From positions 186,001-250,000 of the forward strand of contig CP022705.1 in the NCBI GenBank assembly GCA_003491285.1: 64,000 nucleotides of DNA, in the 5' to 3' direction. The DNA is from Methanobacterium sp. BRmetb2 (GTDB taxonomy: Archaea > Methanobacteriota > Methanobacteria > Methanobacteriales > Methanobacteriaceae). Below the pieces are notes generated by a model, which saw nothing but the letters and a program-made list of their open reading frames with translations, was not told the DNA's origin and did no database searches. The translations under genes and the position numbers were made by a program. Positions 11,258-21,500 of the stretch are shown here, one piece after another; positions within the stretch are counted from its first letter, which is position 1, and every line of letters begins with the position of its first letter.

Positions 11258-11400
11258 TTTATATAGTAGGTAAATTAATTTTATTATATCGGAAGTATGA
11301 TGCCGATGTCCGATGAGATTGGATATGCTGATTGGGGGTGTAAACCCGTATTCGAATATATAAGTCTTGATGGAAAAACGAAGTTAAATTGTATATTTTT
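11258..11400 (+). promoter_or_regulatory. Promoter, degenerate NrpR-type operator and structured leader of amtB2
   Basis: TTTATATA at 11258-11265 predicts transcription starting near 11288. A GGAA-N6-TGCC site lies at 11291-11304. It is one base from the NrpR consensus and at the usual position just at the start site. The roughly 215-nt leader is unusually GC-rich for an intergenic region here. It can fold through TCGGA/TCCGA, a GGG-TGTAAA-CCC hairpin and a G-U-containing GGATAT/GTATTC stem. Whether the fold has a function is not known. Confidence 0.5.
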
Positions 11401-11504
11401 TGATTTAAAAAACACACCCATGAATAAAAAAATAAAATTCAATTATTATTAGACTTTAAAAATAATAAAGTCTTTAATAAAATATTATACAAGGAGGAAA
11501 TGTA

Positions 11505-12719
11505 ATGGATATTCTTAATTCCGGTGATACAGCGTGGATGTTGATTTCCACAGCTTTGGTAGTATTAATGACCGTTCCCGGCGTAGCATTATTCTACGGA
11601 GGTCTTACCAAAAAGAAAAATGTGTTAAACACAATGTTCCTATCTCTAATAGCCTTTGCCATTACAAGTATAATCTGGGTAATTTATGGTTACCAGTTTG
11701 CTTTTGGTGAAGATATGCTAATGGGATTTATTGGAAACCCTATGAACCTATTTATGAGTGGAATAGGAGTAGATACACTATTTGGAACTATACCAATGAG
11801 TGTGTTCATCGCTTTCCAATTAACATTTGCAGCAATAACCGTTGCCCTGATATCAGGAGCAATAGTTGAAAGAATGAAGTTTTCTGCATGGTTAGCATTC
11901 ATCCCCTTATGGATTACACTAGTATATGTACCTATTGCCCATTGGGTATGGGGAGGAGGCTGGCTTGCAAACTTAGGAGCACTTGATTTTGCAGGAGGTA
12001 CCGTTGTTCACATAAATTGTGGTGTGGCGGCATTGGCATTAATACTGCTTCTAGGTGCAAGGAAAGATAAAAAATTACTCCCACATAATTTAGGGTATTC
12101 CACCATTGGTACTGCTTTATTATGGTTTGGTTGGTTCGGATTTAACGCAGGATCAGCATTAACAGCTGGAGGTCTAGCAGGATCAGCATTTATAGTGACC
12201 AATACCGCAGCAGCAGCCGCAATGATATCCTGGATATTGATGGACGTAATCAAAACAGGTAAACCAACATTACTTGGAGCCCTATCCGGAGCAGTTGCCG
12301 GTCTAGTTGCAATAACTCCTGCAGCAGGATTTGTTGATGTGCCTGCAGCGCTTGTTATTGGATTTGTAACCTCAATCGTATCTTACTATGCAATAACCGC
12401 ACTCAAAGACCGTTTTGGCTACGACGATGCATTGGATGTATTTGGAATACACGGAGTATCTGGTATGTGGGGTGCTGTTGCAACAGGAATATTTGCAGCT
12501 CCATTTATCAATGAATTAGGTACCGGTCTTTTATACGGAAACCCTGGACAATTATTAACCCAGATAATTGCTATTGTGGCGGTAATAGCATACACATTTG
12601 TCGTTACCATAATATTAGGTAAAATAATAGATGTTACTATTGGACTAAGAGTAACTGACGAACAAGAAACTGAAGGACTTGACACAAGTCTTCATGAAGA
12701 ATCTGGTTACAGAATATAA
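11505..12719 (+). CDS. amtB: Ammonium transporter AmtB (copy 2)
   Basis: A 404-residue Amt/Rh channel closely similar to copy 1. It has D161 and H169 in [11 protein letters not shown] and the second pore His in FGIHGVSG. It starts at ATG with AAGGAGG upstream and is followed 12 bp later by glnK. The copies differ mainly in the periplasmic loop around residues 68-98. The tandem arrangement of two complete amtB-glnK operons points to duplication, possibly with different affinities or regulation. Confidence 0.97.
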   Translation: MDILNSGDTAWMLISTALVVLMTVPGVALFYGGLTKKKNVLNTMFLSLIAFAITSIIWVIYGYQFAFGEDMLMGFIGNPMNLFMSGIGVDTLFGTIPMSVFIAFQLTFAAITVALISGAIVERMKFSAWLAFIPLWITLVYVPIAHWVWGGGWLANLGALDFAGGTVVHINCGVAALALILLLGARKDKKLLPHNLGYSTIGTALLWFGWFGFNAGSALTAGGLAGSAFIVTNTAAAAAMISWILMDVIKTGKPTLLGALSGAVAGLVAITPAAGFVDVPAALVIGFVTSIVSYYAITALKDRFGYDDALDVFGIHGVSGMWGAVATGIFAAPFINELGTGLLYGNPGQLLTQIIAIVAVIAYTFVVTIILGKIIDVTIGLRVTDEQETEGLDTSLHEESGYRI

Positions 12720-12731
12720 GGACGTGGTTAG

Positions 12732-13070
<339 letters not shown>

Positions 13071-13316
13071 GCAGTTAAACCTTTTTCATTTTTTTATTTT
13101 AAACAATTTTTGATATCCTATTTAAACCAATATTGTATTTTATTTTAATATTTATCCAAAAAGAATCATTTTAATGGGTAAATATCAAATTAAGTATTAA
13201 AAAATTAATTTTAACCATTAAAAGATTTGAAAAGTAAAATAGAACTATTTTTGATTCACTTTTAATATTTTAAGCTTTTTATTATAAATTGGTGGTAAAA
13301 TATTCAAATAAATCAT

Positions 13317-14198
13317 TTACCATCCACGTGTTTGTAGTTTTTCATCATCTGGAATTTCACTCATTTCCAGTCCCGGCATTGCTTTACCCAAGTTACGTGA
13401 AACATCCGCCAGAACCTTAGGATCATTATAATTTGTTGTGGCCTCCACAATGGCACGGGCAACTTTTTCCGGATTTTCAGATTTGAATATACCAGATCCA
13501 ACAAATACTCCATCAGCACCAAGCTGCATCATGAGTGCTGCATCTGCAGGGGTCGCAACTCCACCAGCAGCAAAATTAACCACCGGCAGACGTCCTAATT
13601 CTGCTAATTCTTTAACTAAATCCAAAGGAGCTTCTATTTCACGGGCAACACTCCAAAGTTCTTCTTCAGTTTTATTTTGAAGTTCTCTTATACCGCCCAT
13701 GATCATGCGCATATGCCTGACAGCTTCAACAACATTACCTGTACCTGCTTCTCCTTTAGTACGAATCATGGCTGCTCCTTCGTCGATTCTTCTAAGTGCT
13801 TCTCCAAGATTTCTAGCACCGCAAACAAAAGGAATTGTAAATTTCTTCTTGTCAATATGATACTTTTCGTCAGCAGGAGTCAAAACTTCACTCTCGTCAA
13901 TCATATCCACCCCCAATTCTTGAAGAACCTGTGCTTCTACAAAATGACCAATTCTTACTTTGGCCATGACTGGTATGGAAACAGCATCAATAATTTCTTC
14001 CACTTTACCTGGATCAGCCATTCGGGCTACTCCTCCAGAAGCTCTAATATCAGCAGGAACTTTTTCTAGGGCCATCACTGAAACAGCTCCTGATTTTTCG
14101 GCAATTTCTGCTTGTTCAGCATTGACCACATCCATGATCACACCACCCTTTGTCATCTTAGCAAAACCCTTCTTCAAGACATCAGTACCGTGTCGCAT
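13317..14198 (-). CDS. pdxS: Pyridoxal 5'-phosphate synthase subunit PdxS
   Basis: A 293-residue TIM-barrel lyase. It makes PLP from ribose 5-phosphate, glyceraldehyde 3-phosphate and ammonia supplied by PdxT. The two catalytic lysines are K80 ([10 protein letters not shown]) and K148 ([11 protein letters not shown]). D23 is in the MDVVN motif. The ATG has AGGAGG 7 bases upstream. pdxT is not adjacent and must lie elsewhere. Length and sequence match the family closely. Confidence 0.98.
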   Translation of the reverse strand: MRHGTDVLKKGFAKMTKGGVIMDVVNAEQAEIAEKSGAVSVMALEKVPADIRASGGVARMADPGKVEEIIDAVSIPVMAKVRIGHFVEAQVLQELGVDMIDESEVLTPADEKYHIDKKKFTIPFVCGARNLGEALRRIDEGAAMIRTKGEAGTGNVVEAVRHMRMIMGGIRELQNKTEEELWSVAREIEAPLDLVKELAELGRLPVVNFAAGGVATPADAALMMQLGADGVFVGSGIFKSENPEKVARAIVEATTNYNDPKVLADVSRNLGKAMPGLEMSEIPDDEKLQTRGW

Positions 14199-14449
14199 AA
14201 TATTCCTCCTATAAATCTAATGATTAACCTTGTAAACATTCTTTACAAACTCAAAATACAAATACATAATTTACTAGTTAAGTATTTCTGATAGATGTAT
14301 TAGCTTTTTTACAGTTTAACATTATTAAGTTTTATTTTTAAATATTAAATACTTTTGATTCAAAAATTACATTACAAAAGATTAAATATGAAAATATAAA
14401 TAATGAATTAACTAATATATGATATATAATTTTCTAAAAGTGATGAAAC

Positions 14450-14647
14450 ATGGTTGAAACAGAAATAATTACAGGAACATTAATTTATTCACATATTTTA
14501 CCTGTGGCGCTGGGTTTTTTCAGCGTCATATTTATTGCCAACGGGATAATGGATAGGCATTTACCTTACACATTAATTGGAATAGTTTTATTTTTGGCTG
14601 CTGGTATTTTACCATTTTTAATACTTCCCTTTGTAGTGGGAGTATAA
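14450..14647 (+). CDS. Small two-helix membrane protein
   Basis: A 65-residue hydrophobic protein with two predicted membrane helices (about 10-32 and 39-63). No family is recognised. AGTGATG stands upstream of the ATG. It is isolated, between divergent pdxS and the PfkB-like gene. The consistent frame and hydrophobic pattern support it being real, but the function is unknown. Confidence 0.5.
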   Translation: MVETEIITGTLIYSHILPVALGFFSVIFIANGIMDRHLPYTLIGIVLFLAAGILPFLILPFVVGV

Positions 14648-14763
14648 CTAAAACACCCAGTAGCTATTTAAACATAACAAATCAATGCTAAAAGATAATA
14701 TCTTTTTTTATAATCTTTTTTTCTTTACCCTTAACTTTATTAAATTTTATTAGTTTATTTATT

Positions 14764-15666
14764 TTATATTTCAAAATTTATTTTTCTTAATCTGTCCTGG
14801 ATCTCACCCAATTGGTAATTAAAGAAACCCTTCTTCTCAAGTTTCATGCTGGATAAAAGTGCAGCAAACCTGCCACATTTCTCTATATCATCAGTTTCAA
14901 ATTTTTTAGCAACATATGCAGCCATAAAAGTATCCCCCAATCCAGTAGGATCCTTAATCATGTCGGGAGCAATTGCAGGAATTTCGTAAAACAAATCTTC
15001 AACTTTGGAGTAAATTAATGCACCCTTACTTCCACAAGTTATAACAATTTCTTTAGGACCACAAGCAGCCAGTTCTATGGAAACATTCCTTAAATTAGAA
15101 TAATTTCCCCCTAAAATTATTTTTGCTTCATTTTCGTCAATAAAAAGACATTCCACGTATTTTAAATAATCTTTATAATCTTTCCATGGCATTAAAGTGA
15201 TTTTATCATTATTTAAATGTCTCAAGTATCCTTGCCCACCAAGATATAGGGGTACGTCAAACTGAAAAAGGTATTTGAATGTCTTTAAAGGAAGATCATA
15301 TGGTGATAATGGCCCTAAAAGTATAGCATCTCCTGATGCAAAATCTATTTGGGATATTAATTTATAATTTATGGGATTTTCCGGAATGATTGCCTTTTGT
15401 ATGCGGTGATTAGGATCAAAATCAGGGTAAATATTTTGAAATTGCATGGTATCGACTGTAAAAATAGGAGTTATGTTAACACTATCTGGAAATGGAGTAA
15501 TCAAGTTTTGGTCATTTGCTGACAATGTGATAACTGCATCCACATCAATGTTTAAACTTTTGAAAACTCCAGATTGATAAAAAACTGGTCCCCCAGTAGT
15601 TTTATAGTTTGAACCATCTTTAACAATCATGTCACAAGTCAATGGGCCAATTAAAATTACTTTCAA
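14764..15666 (-). CDS. PfkB-family sugar/nucleoside kinase
   Basis: A 300-residue ribokinase-fold kinase. The C-terminal signature DPTGLGDTFMAAYVAKK carries the anion hole and the catalytic Asp (about residue 247). An N-terminal glycine motif (TTGGPVFYQSG) is present. The substrate is unclear; PfkB members act on sugars, nucleosides or sugar phosphates. It starts at TTG with AAGGAG upstream. It follows the HisA-like gene by 110 bp on the same strand, so the two may share a pathway. Confidence 0.82.
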   Translation of the reverse strand: MKVILIGPLTCDMIVKDGSNYKTTGGPVFYQSGVFKSLNIDVDAVITLSANDQNLITPFPDSVNITPIFTVDTMQFQNIYPDFDPNHRIQKAIIPENPINYKLISQIDFASGDAILLGPLSPYDLPLKTFKYLFQFDVPLYLGGQGYLRHLNNDKITLMPWKDYKDYLKYVECLFIDENEAKIILGGNYSNLRNVSIELAACGPKEIVITCGSKGALIYSKVEDLFYEIPAIAPDMIKDPTGLGDTFMAAYVAKKFETDDIEKCGRFAALLSSMKLEKKGFFNYQLGEIQDRLRKINFEI

Positions 15667-15776
15667 AATTGTTACTCCTTAAAAATTGACTTAAAATTAA
15701 ATTTATAGTATTATTTTGAATTTTTATAAATGTATTAAAAAACATTATTTTACTAATATTAATCAAATATTTTTTT

Positions 15777-16457
15777 CTATTTTAAAGTTATTTCTCCTTT
15801 ATGAAGAGCCGTGCCTATTAAAAATTTATCAGCACCGGCCATGCTTAATGATTTAATATCTTGAGGTCTGATGCCTCCTCCTAATATTATTGAAGTTTCA
15901 GGAATGTTGAAGGTTTTGATGAATTCTTGGTTAAATCCACTCTCACTGCCAACCCGTGATATGTCTAACAAGATTATTTCTCGAGGTTGGATTTTTGCTA
16001 TTTTTTTTATGAAAAGTCCAAGATCGATATTCAAATATTTACTGTAAATACTGCCATCTTTAAGGTCTATGCTGATAATTATTTTATCCATTAAATGGTT
16101 CTGAAAAATCTCATCGAGATTTTGTAGATCTTTTAACGTTTCCGTGGCCACTATAATAAAATCTGCCATACTTAATGCACCTTCAACTTCTTTAACTGAA
16201 GATACACCGCAATCGAGCATGACCGGTAATATTTTATTTATTTTTTTTATAATTGGGGAGTTTGTCCCAACTCCTTCTATAGCATCCAAATCTGCAATAT
16301 ATATTCTGGATGCTCCTGCTTTTTTTAGTGAAACAGCTATATCAATAGCCTGTGAATTTTTACTAAAAACTGTTTGTAGTGGTCGGTATGTATCACGTTT
16401 ACCTGCCTTTCCTGAAACTGCGATTCCATCTTTTAAATCTAAAACAGGGATTATCAT
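15777..16457 (-). CDS. HisA/HisF-related TIM-barrel protein
   Basis: A 226-residue (beta/alpha)8 protein related to HisA and HisF. The N-terminus (IIPVLDLKDGIAVSGKAGKRDTYRPL) and the C-terminal phosphate-binding motifs (ILGGGIRPQDI, DKFLIGTALHKGE) match the family. It is shorter than true HisA and resembles the methanogen/methylotroph HisAF-related group linked with C1-cofactor metabolism. No substrate can be assigned. The adjacent PfkB kinase would fit handling of a phosphorylated sugar intermediate. Confidence 0.8.
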   Translation of the reverse strand: MIIPVLDLKDGIAVSGKAGKRDTYRPLQTVFSKNSQAIDIAVSLKKAGASRIYIADLDAIEGVGTNSPIIKKINKILPVMLDCGVSSVKEVEGALSMADFIIVATETLKDLQNLDEIFQNHLMDKIIISIDLKDGSIYSKYLNIDLGLFIKKIAKIQPREIILLDISRVGSESGFNQEFIKTFNIPETSIILGGGIRPQDIKSLSMAGADKFLIGTALHKGEITLK

Positions 16458-16615
16458 TTTTTCTCAACCAGTGATTAATACAATTATTATATTTTTTAGA
16501 TATAAAGTTTAGATATAAATGGAAAAAATTAATAAAAAAAGTATTTAAAATGTAAAAAGGTAATTAAACAGTAAAAAGGGAAGTTTATCCAATGCATAAC
16601 AGAAAAAAATAGGAG

Positions 16616-16948
16616 TCAACCTTCTACCATGATCAGTTTGCCTGAATCCGGATCCTTGTAAACTGTTCCCATTTCCACGTATCCACTTCCTTCTCCAGTA
16701 TTGGATTGGGGAGTATCATTTATCTCTTTACCCATTTCTACTTCAGCTGCCTTCTGCATAGCTTCCATAGTTTGTTTTTTTTCCTCAGGAGATGCATCGC
16801 TGAATACCACACTCTGCATATTCCATGAAATAACTAAGAAAATTAAAAATCCAACTGATAAAACCAGCATAGCATCCACCAAGTTTGCGGTACCTGCCAT
16901 TGGATCTTCTTCATGATCAGCCGATAACAGGCGTCTGCGTCTTAGCAT
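16616..16948 (-). CDS. DUF2149 membrane protein (ExbD-like partner of the ExbB homologue)
   Basis: A 110-residue protein with a basic start ([28 protein letters not shown]), one membrane helix (about 24-43) and an external acidic tail. This topology resembles ExbD/TolR/MotB-type partners of proton channels, including an Asp (D25, in NLVDAM) near the start of the helix. Its 5' end overlaps the ExbB-like gene by 32 bases, which indicates translational coupling and probably a complex. DUF2149 is recognised from the N-terminal pattern. The ExbD-like role is inferred. Confidence 0.8.
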   Translation of the reverse strand: MLRRRRLLSADHEEDPMAGTANLVDAMLVLSVGFLIFLVISWNMQSVVFSDASPEEKKQTMEAMQKAAEVEMGKEINDTPQSNTGEGSGYVEMGTVYKDPDSGKLIMVEG

Positions 16949-17585
16949 TATTTAAAACCTCCAAAACAGCTTCAGTTAAAGTTTCAATGTTAGAAAGGTT
17001 TTCCTCGTACCACCTTCTTCTTATTTTGGATATGACATAAGCCACTCCACCAGCAGCCAACCCCACAACTGTGGTATCAAATGCAATAATTATGGCTTGA
17101 GAAAGTCCTTGTATATCACCATTACCTAAAGCTGCTAATCCCGGTCCCATAGGAATTAAAGTTCCCATTAAACCCAGTGTTGGCCCTAATCTTGTAACCA
17201 TATCTGTTTTTTCCAGACTTTTTGCTGCTTTAAGTTCTTCGTTTTCAATTAATTTTCTGGCTAGAGCTTCTCTCGACTTTTCACCAAGATCACTATTGGA
17301 TGCTAAATTGATCAAAATGTCCTTATATGATTGAGGCATGTTGCTTTTTTCAACCACAGATATGACTTTTTCAGGAGTTCCAGGATTTGCAATAGACCTT
17401 ATAACATTTTCTATTTCTCCAATATTGTATCTTATCCTACCAGAATATTCTGAAATCAATCCTCCGAAGCTTATTATCGCATATAACATGAAAAGTAAAA
17501 GGCCTATTATAACAGGTATAATAAGACTCTGAGATATTACGTGTAAACTGCTACTTAGTATTTCACTGCCAGGTATTGCCACCAT
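16917..17585 (-). CDS. MotA/TolQ/ExbB-family proton channel
   Basis: A 222-residue membrane protein. It has an N-terminal helix (about 17-40), a cytoplasmic domain (about 45-125) and two more helices. The ExbB/TolQ signature is [27 protein letters not shown] followed by [27 protein letters not shown]. Such channels couple proton flow to mechanical work on a surface partner. It lies between the DUF2162 and DUF2149 genes, next to a CobN-like surface protein. GAGGTGAT precedes the ATG. Confidence 0.93.
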   Translation of the reverse strand: MVAIPGSEILSSSLHVISQSLIIPVIIGLLLFMLYAIISFGGLISEYSGRIRYNIGEIENVIRSIANPGTPEKVISVVEKSNMPQSYKDILINLASNSDLGEKSREALARKLIENEELKAAKSLEKTDMVTRLGPTLGLMGTLIPMGPGLAALGNGDIQGLSQAIIIAFDTTVVGLAAGGVAYVISKIRRRWYEENLSNIETLTEAVLEVLNNAKTQTPVIG

Positions 17586-17600
17586 TTATATCACCTCTGA

Positions 17601-18320
17601 TTATTCAATTAATGGACTTGTTTTTTTGGAAATGTAAACTCCTAGAGCCATTAATACTACCACTGCAACGACTGCGTATATTATTGTAGTTGCTGAGGGT
17701 ATAGTTAAAGGAGTAATTTCAGAAGATAATACTGAATTTATGTTAGGAAGTATTATAGCTGAAGCTAAAAAATATAATCCTACAAAGATCATGTAATTTC
17801 CAAGTAATACAGGGTAGGGTTGTTTTGAAATTTTTACAATATAATTCGAAGCTAAATATGATATACCAATAATAATACTTAGAAATAAAGCAGCATACTG
17901 TCCTATAGAAAAGGCTGATGTTCCGATAAGAGGAGAAACTAGTATAATTGTTGCCAAAATTGCTCCAAAACAACAGGGACATGGTGCAACCATGGCCATG
18001 CATGAAGCTTTCGCATGACTTTTTCTGTGGATTTTCCACTGTTTAACTGTGTGAAAACCTGCGTAAAATATTATTATAGCCATTAAGATGAATATAACAA
18101 AATTATAATCATATACTACCTTTTGAAGAACATCTGCATATCCTTCGGTAATTTTGGTTAGAACTAAAATACCCAATCCATATCCTATAGTAATAACTGC
18201 CGCTAATTTCTTTGATAACCCAGCAAAACCCATTGCTAGGCCAATTTTAACTCCAAAAACCAGTACTGCAGATAATACTCCTAATTTCCATAATAATTCC
18301 AACATATTTATCAAATCCAC
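17601..18320 (-). CDS. DUF2162 polytopic membrane protein with CPCC motif
   Basis: A 239-residue protein with about six membrane helices. A cytosolic basic segment (TVKQWKIHRKSHAKA) leads into a helix opening with CMAMVAPCPCCFGAI (C107, C114, C116, C117), a potential metal or thiol site. The pattern matches DUF2162, found beside CobN-like and ExbB-like genes in methanogens. A metal or corrinoid transport role is inferred from context only. A GTG start at 18320 is used; ATG at 18305 is an alternative. The TATA box lies only about 15-22 bases upstream of the GTG, so the message may be leaderless. Confidence 0.8.
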   Translation of the reverse strand: MDLINMLELLWKLGVLSAVLVFGVKIGLAMGFAGLSKKLAAVITIGYGLGILVLTKITEGYADVLQKVVYDYNFVIFILMAIIIFYAGFHTVKQWKIHRKSHAKASCMAMVAPCPCCFGAILATIILVSPLIGTSAFSIGQYAALFLSIIIGISYLASNYIVKISKQPYPVLLGNYMIFVGLYFLASAIILPNINSVLSSEITPLTIPSATTIIYAVVAVVVLMALGVYISKKTSPLIE

Positions 18321-18358
18321 ATTTAGTTTTATAATATATAATAATTTCTATTTATTTG

Positions 18359-18445
18359 GTATTATTACTTTAGAACCGTGATTTCAATTAATAGTAATAC
18401 CAATTACTAATGTATTATTTTTTATAAAGTAATTGGAAGAAATTT
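18359..18445. promoter_or_regulatory. Nested inverted repeats upstream of the DUF2162 operon
   Basis: TAGTAAT-ACCA-ATTACTA at 18392-18409 is a perfect 7-bp dyad. It is embedded in a larger pairing of GGTATTATTACT (18359-18370) with AGTAATACC (18393-18401) and of CCAATTACT with AGTAATTGG further right. The position 50-110 bp upstream of the operon's TATA box suggests a regulator site. A role as terminator of cobN-like 1 is excluded because that gene ends at 18559 on the far side. Confidence 0.4.
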
Positions 18446-18558
18446 AATACTTTAATTGATCCCAATCCTCATTTATTTAAAAAAATAAAAGAGAGGATTT
18501 GAATCCTCTAATCTATCTAAACAAATTTTTGAATGTTTTAATACTCGAACTTGTCTAC

Positions 18559-21500
18559 TTACTTTTTAACACCTCTGAAATATCCAAATGCTATCAACCC
18601 TACAACCAGAATCACACCTATGAGTGCGTAAGTAGGCATCCCACTTTGTGATGAACTTTGAGCTTCGGTTTTTGTAACCTCGTAGGAGTTGGAATTTTGA
18701 CTGGAGGATGTCTGCTGGGAATCACCAACATCTGAAGTTGATACCTCTGATGTTTTGGAATATTCACCAACAGAACCTTCGGTCTGTCCAGTGGATTCTT
18801 GAACTTCTCCAACTGAACCTTGTGGAGCTACATCAACAGTTGAGGGATTAGAACCAGGATTGGCTGAATCTCCTTGGTTAGAATTATCTTGAACTGTTAC
18901 TGAATTTCCAGTCGCTGCTTTCAGAACATTGTTGAACTGCTGTAATTGTTGTGTGTTTAGAGAGGACATTTGAACAAGCCACTGATTGAAATTTAAGTTA
19001 GCGCAGGTATGATGACAACAGGTGACTCCATACTCTACATTAGTCTGTATGTAGTAATTGGCCAGTTGGGTTATGGTTGAAGAATCTGCACTCCACATAT
19101 CCCTATGGATAGCCTCTAACATCCACGCCACAGCCGACGAGAATGCGTAAGGATTAGCCTCCATAAACTGGCTGCGCGTGTTTTCATTGAATACGTAAGT
19201 ATTGGCAATTTCTTCCCACATCCAATCTTTTACTGCCTCAGAGGTTACAGCATCCCAGGCAAAAAGATAACCTATCTCTTTAGCTATTTCGTTTGCTCCA
19301 GAAAAGCCTTCGTTTAGCATACCTTCCGTCCATTTTGGATTCAACATCCGAGTTCGGATTTCATTAGACATGAACTCTGCCAGAGTCTCGATTTTAGGGG
19401 TGATCCTAGTATTTGCAATGTAAACACTCAGATCTTTACCTGAAAGAGTTTCTGCAGCCAGAGTAAGGCCACCAAGGTATTGGTAAACATCGTCATTGTC
19501 CAAAAGACCGTAGTTGTTATCTCTAACCTGTATAGTGGCGTCCACATTTTTTAACTGGTTTTTGAATGCTTCCAATCCATTGATACCATACGCACTATTT
19601 CCATAAATATACGACATCCTGGAAAGGTAGGTGTCAACCAAATCTGATGAATCATCCCATTTTGAGGTTGAAGGTACCTGTTGGGCCACTCCGGTTCCAT
19701 AGGCTTCTGGTGGAGGTCCGAATATACGGGCTCCAGCTAAAATATCTGCATCATCAGAACTCATTCCGTTTTGTAGATATTCACCAAGATCTTCCAAATA
19801 GTGTTTTTTGATATAATTGTCCTCTGTGGTCTCTGATAGATTGGCAACCATTCTTATTGCTGAGTCCAGAATATTTATGGTGTAAGAGAACGTGTCTCTG
19901 AAAAGACCACTTATGGTTACTAATACATCCACACGAGGTCTGTTAAGCTCTTCTAGAGAGGTTACAGTAACTCCTGTGAATCGACCTTTACTATCATATG
20001 CAGGTTCCAAGCCCATGTATCTTAAGATCATGGCAATACTCTGACCAACGGTTCGCATTGTTTCTGTAGACCAGACTACAATACCCACAGTTTCAGGATA
20101 GCATCCATTTTTTTGATAGTAATCTTCCAGCATATCATCTGCCATTTCCATGCCTATTAACCACGCTGTTCTGTCTGGAGCTGTTCTGGGGTCAAAAGAG
20201 TAAAAGTTCACACCAGTTGGTAGGACATCTTCAGCTCTTCGTATTGGATCGCCACCTAAAGATGGTGAAATATATTCTCCACGTAGTGCAGCAAGAAGAT
20301 TCATTATCTCTAAGTTTTGAGAGAGTAATTCTCTAATCATCTCCCTGAACTCAGCATTGTCCCGGTTTGCAGGGTCAAAACTTACAATGGATTCTACCAT
20401 TTGATCCAGAACTTCTCCCTCTAATGCAAGTCCAAAGGTATGAAGTCCATAAGGCATCAGCGTTGCAGATAATTCTTCTAAATTGTGTTCCACCATGTTT
20501 TTGATGGTTTCAAATTCTGTAGTTTCCAAATTAAGGTTTAAATCCTCGTCAAGGTGCAATTTCTCAACCAATTCCAATATTTGTGCTTTAAGGATTTCTT
20601 TTCGTTCTTGAAGTTCAGTGTTGTCATAACTGTTTATAAGATCCTGTAACTGAGCAAGATCTCCATATAATCCAGAAACAATTATTGGAGCTGTTAAATG
20701 GTCTATTATAACTGCATATCCTCTTCTTTTGGCTTGGGTTCCCTCTCCAGTATTGTCCACGATATATGGATAAATATTAGGTACATCACCCAGTAAAACA
20801 TCTGGCCAATCGTCTTCACCGAGTCCTACACTTCTTCCAGGTAGCCATTCCAGAGTTCCATGTGTTCCCAGGTGTATTACTGCATTGGTTTCCATTCCTT
20901 TTTGTAACCACATGTAGAATGCAATATATTGATGAGTAGGTGGTAATGTAGCAGAATGTGCTATATCTGTCGAATTTTCTCCCCATCCACGCATTGGTTG
21001 AGCACCTACAAATATATTTCCCAACATTATACCCGGAATTACTATTTTATCTTCATATACCATAACATTACCAGGGGCAGGACCCCATTGGTCTATAACT
21101 TCTTGTTGAAGATTTTCTGGTAAGGAATTAAACCATTCCATATACTCGTCTAAAGATATGGTTATAGCACCTGCTTCTATCAGTTTTTCCAGTTCTCCCG
21201 GTGCCCATGAACCAACATTATTTCCAACTGTTGTTAGAATGTTGATTATGTATTCTACTGAGTAATCGTCAGGGACTGTGTATCCATCATTTTTTAATGC
21301 TTTAAGTATTTCAGCTATACTTTCAGGAACATTAAGATATGAGGCCCCTACCCCATCTTTTCCACCGTGCAAATTGTAGTAGATTAATGCTACCTTTTTT
21401 TCAGAATTTGAAAGTGTTTGAAGTTGTGTCCAGTTTAAAACTCGATTGGTTATTCGTTCTATTCTGTCCTGTAGTGGAGTGTATCGCTGGATATTGATTC

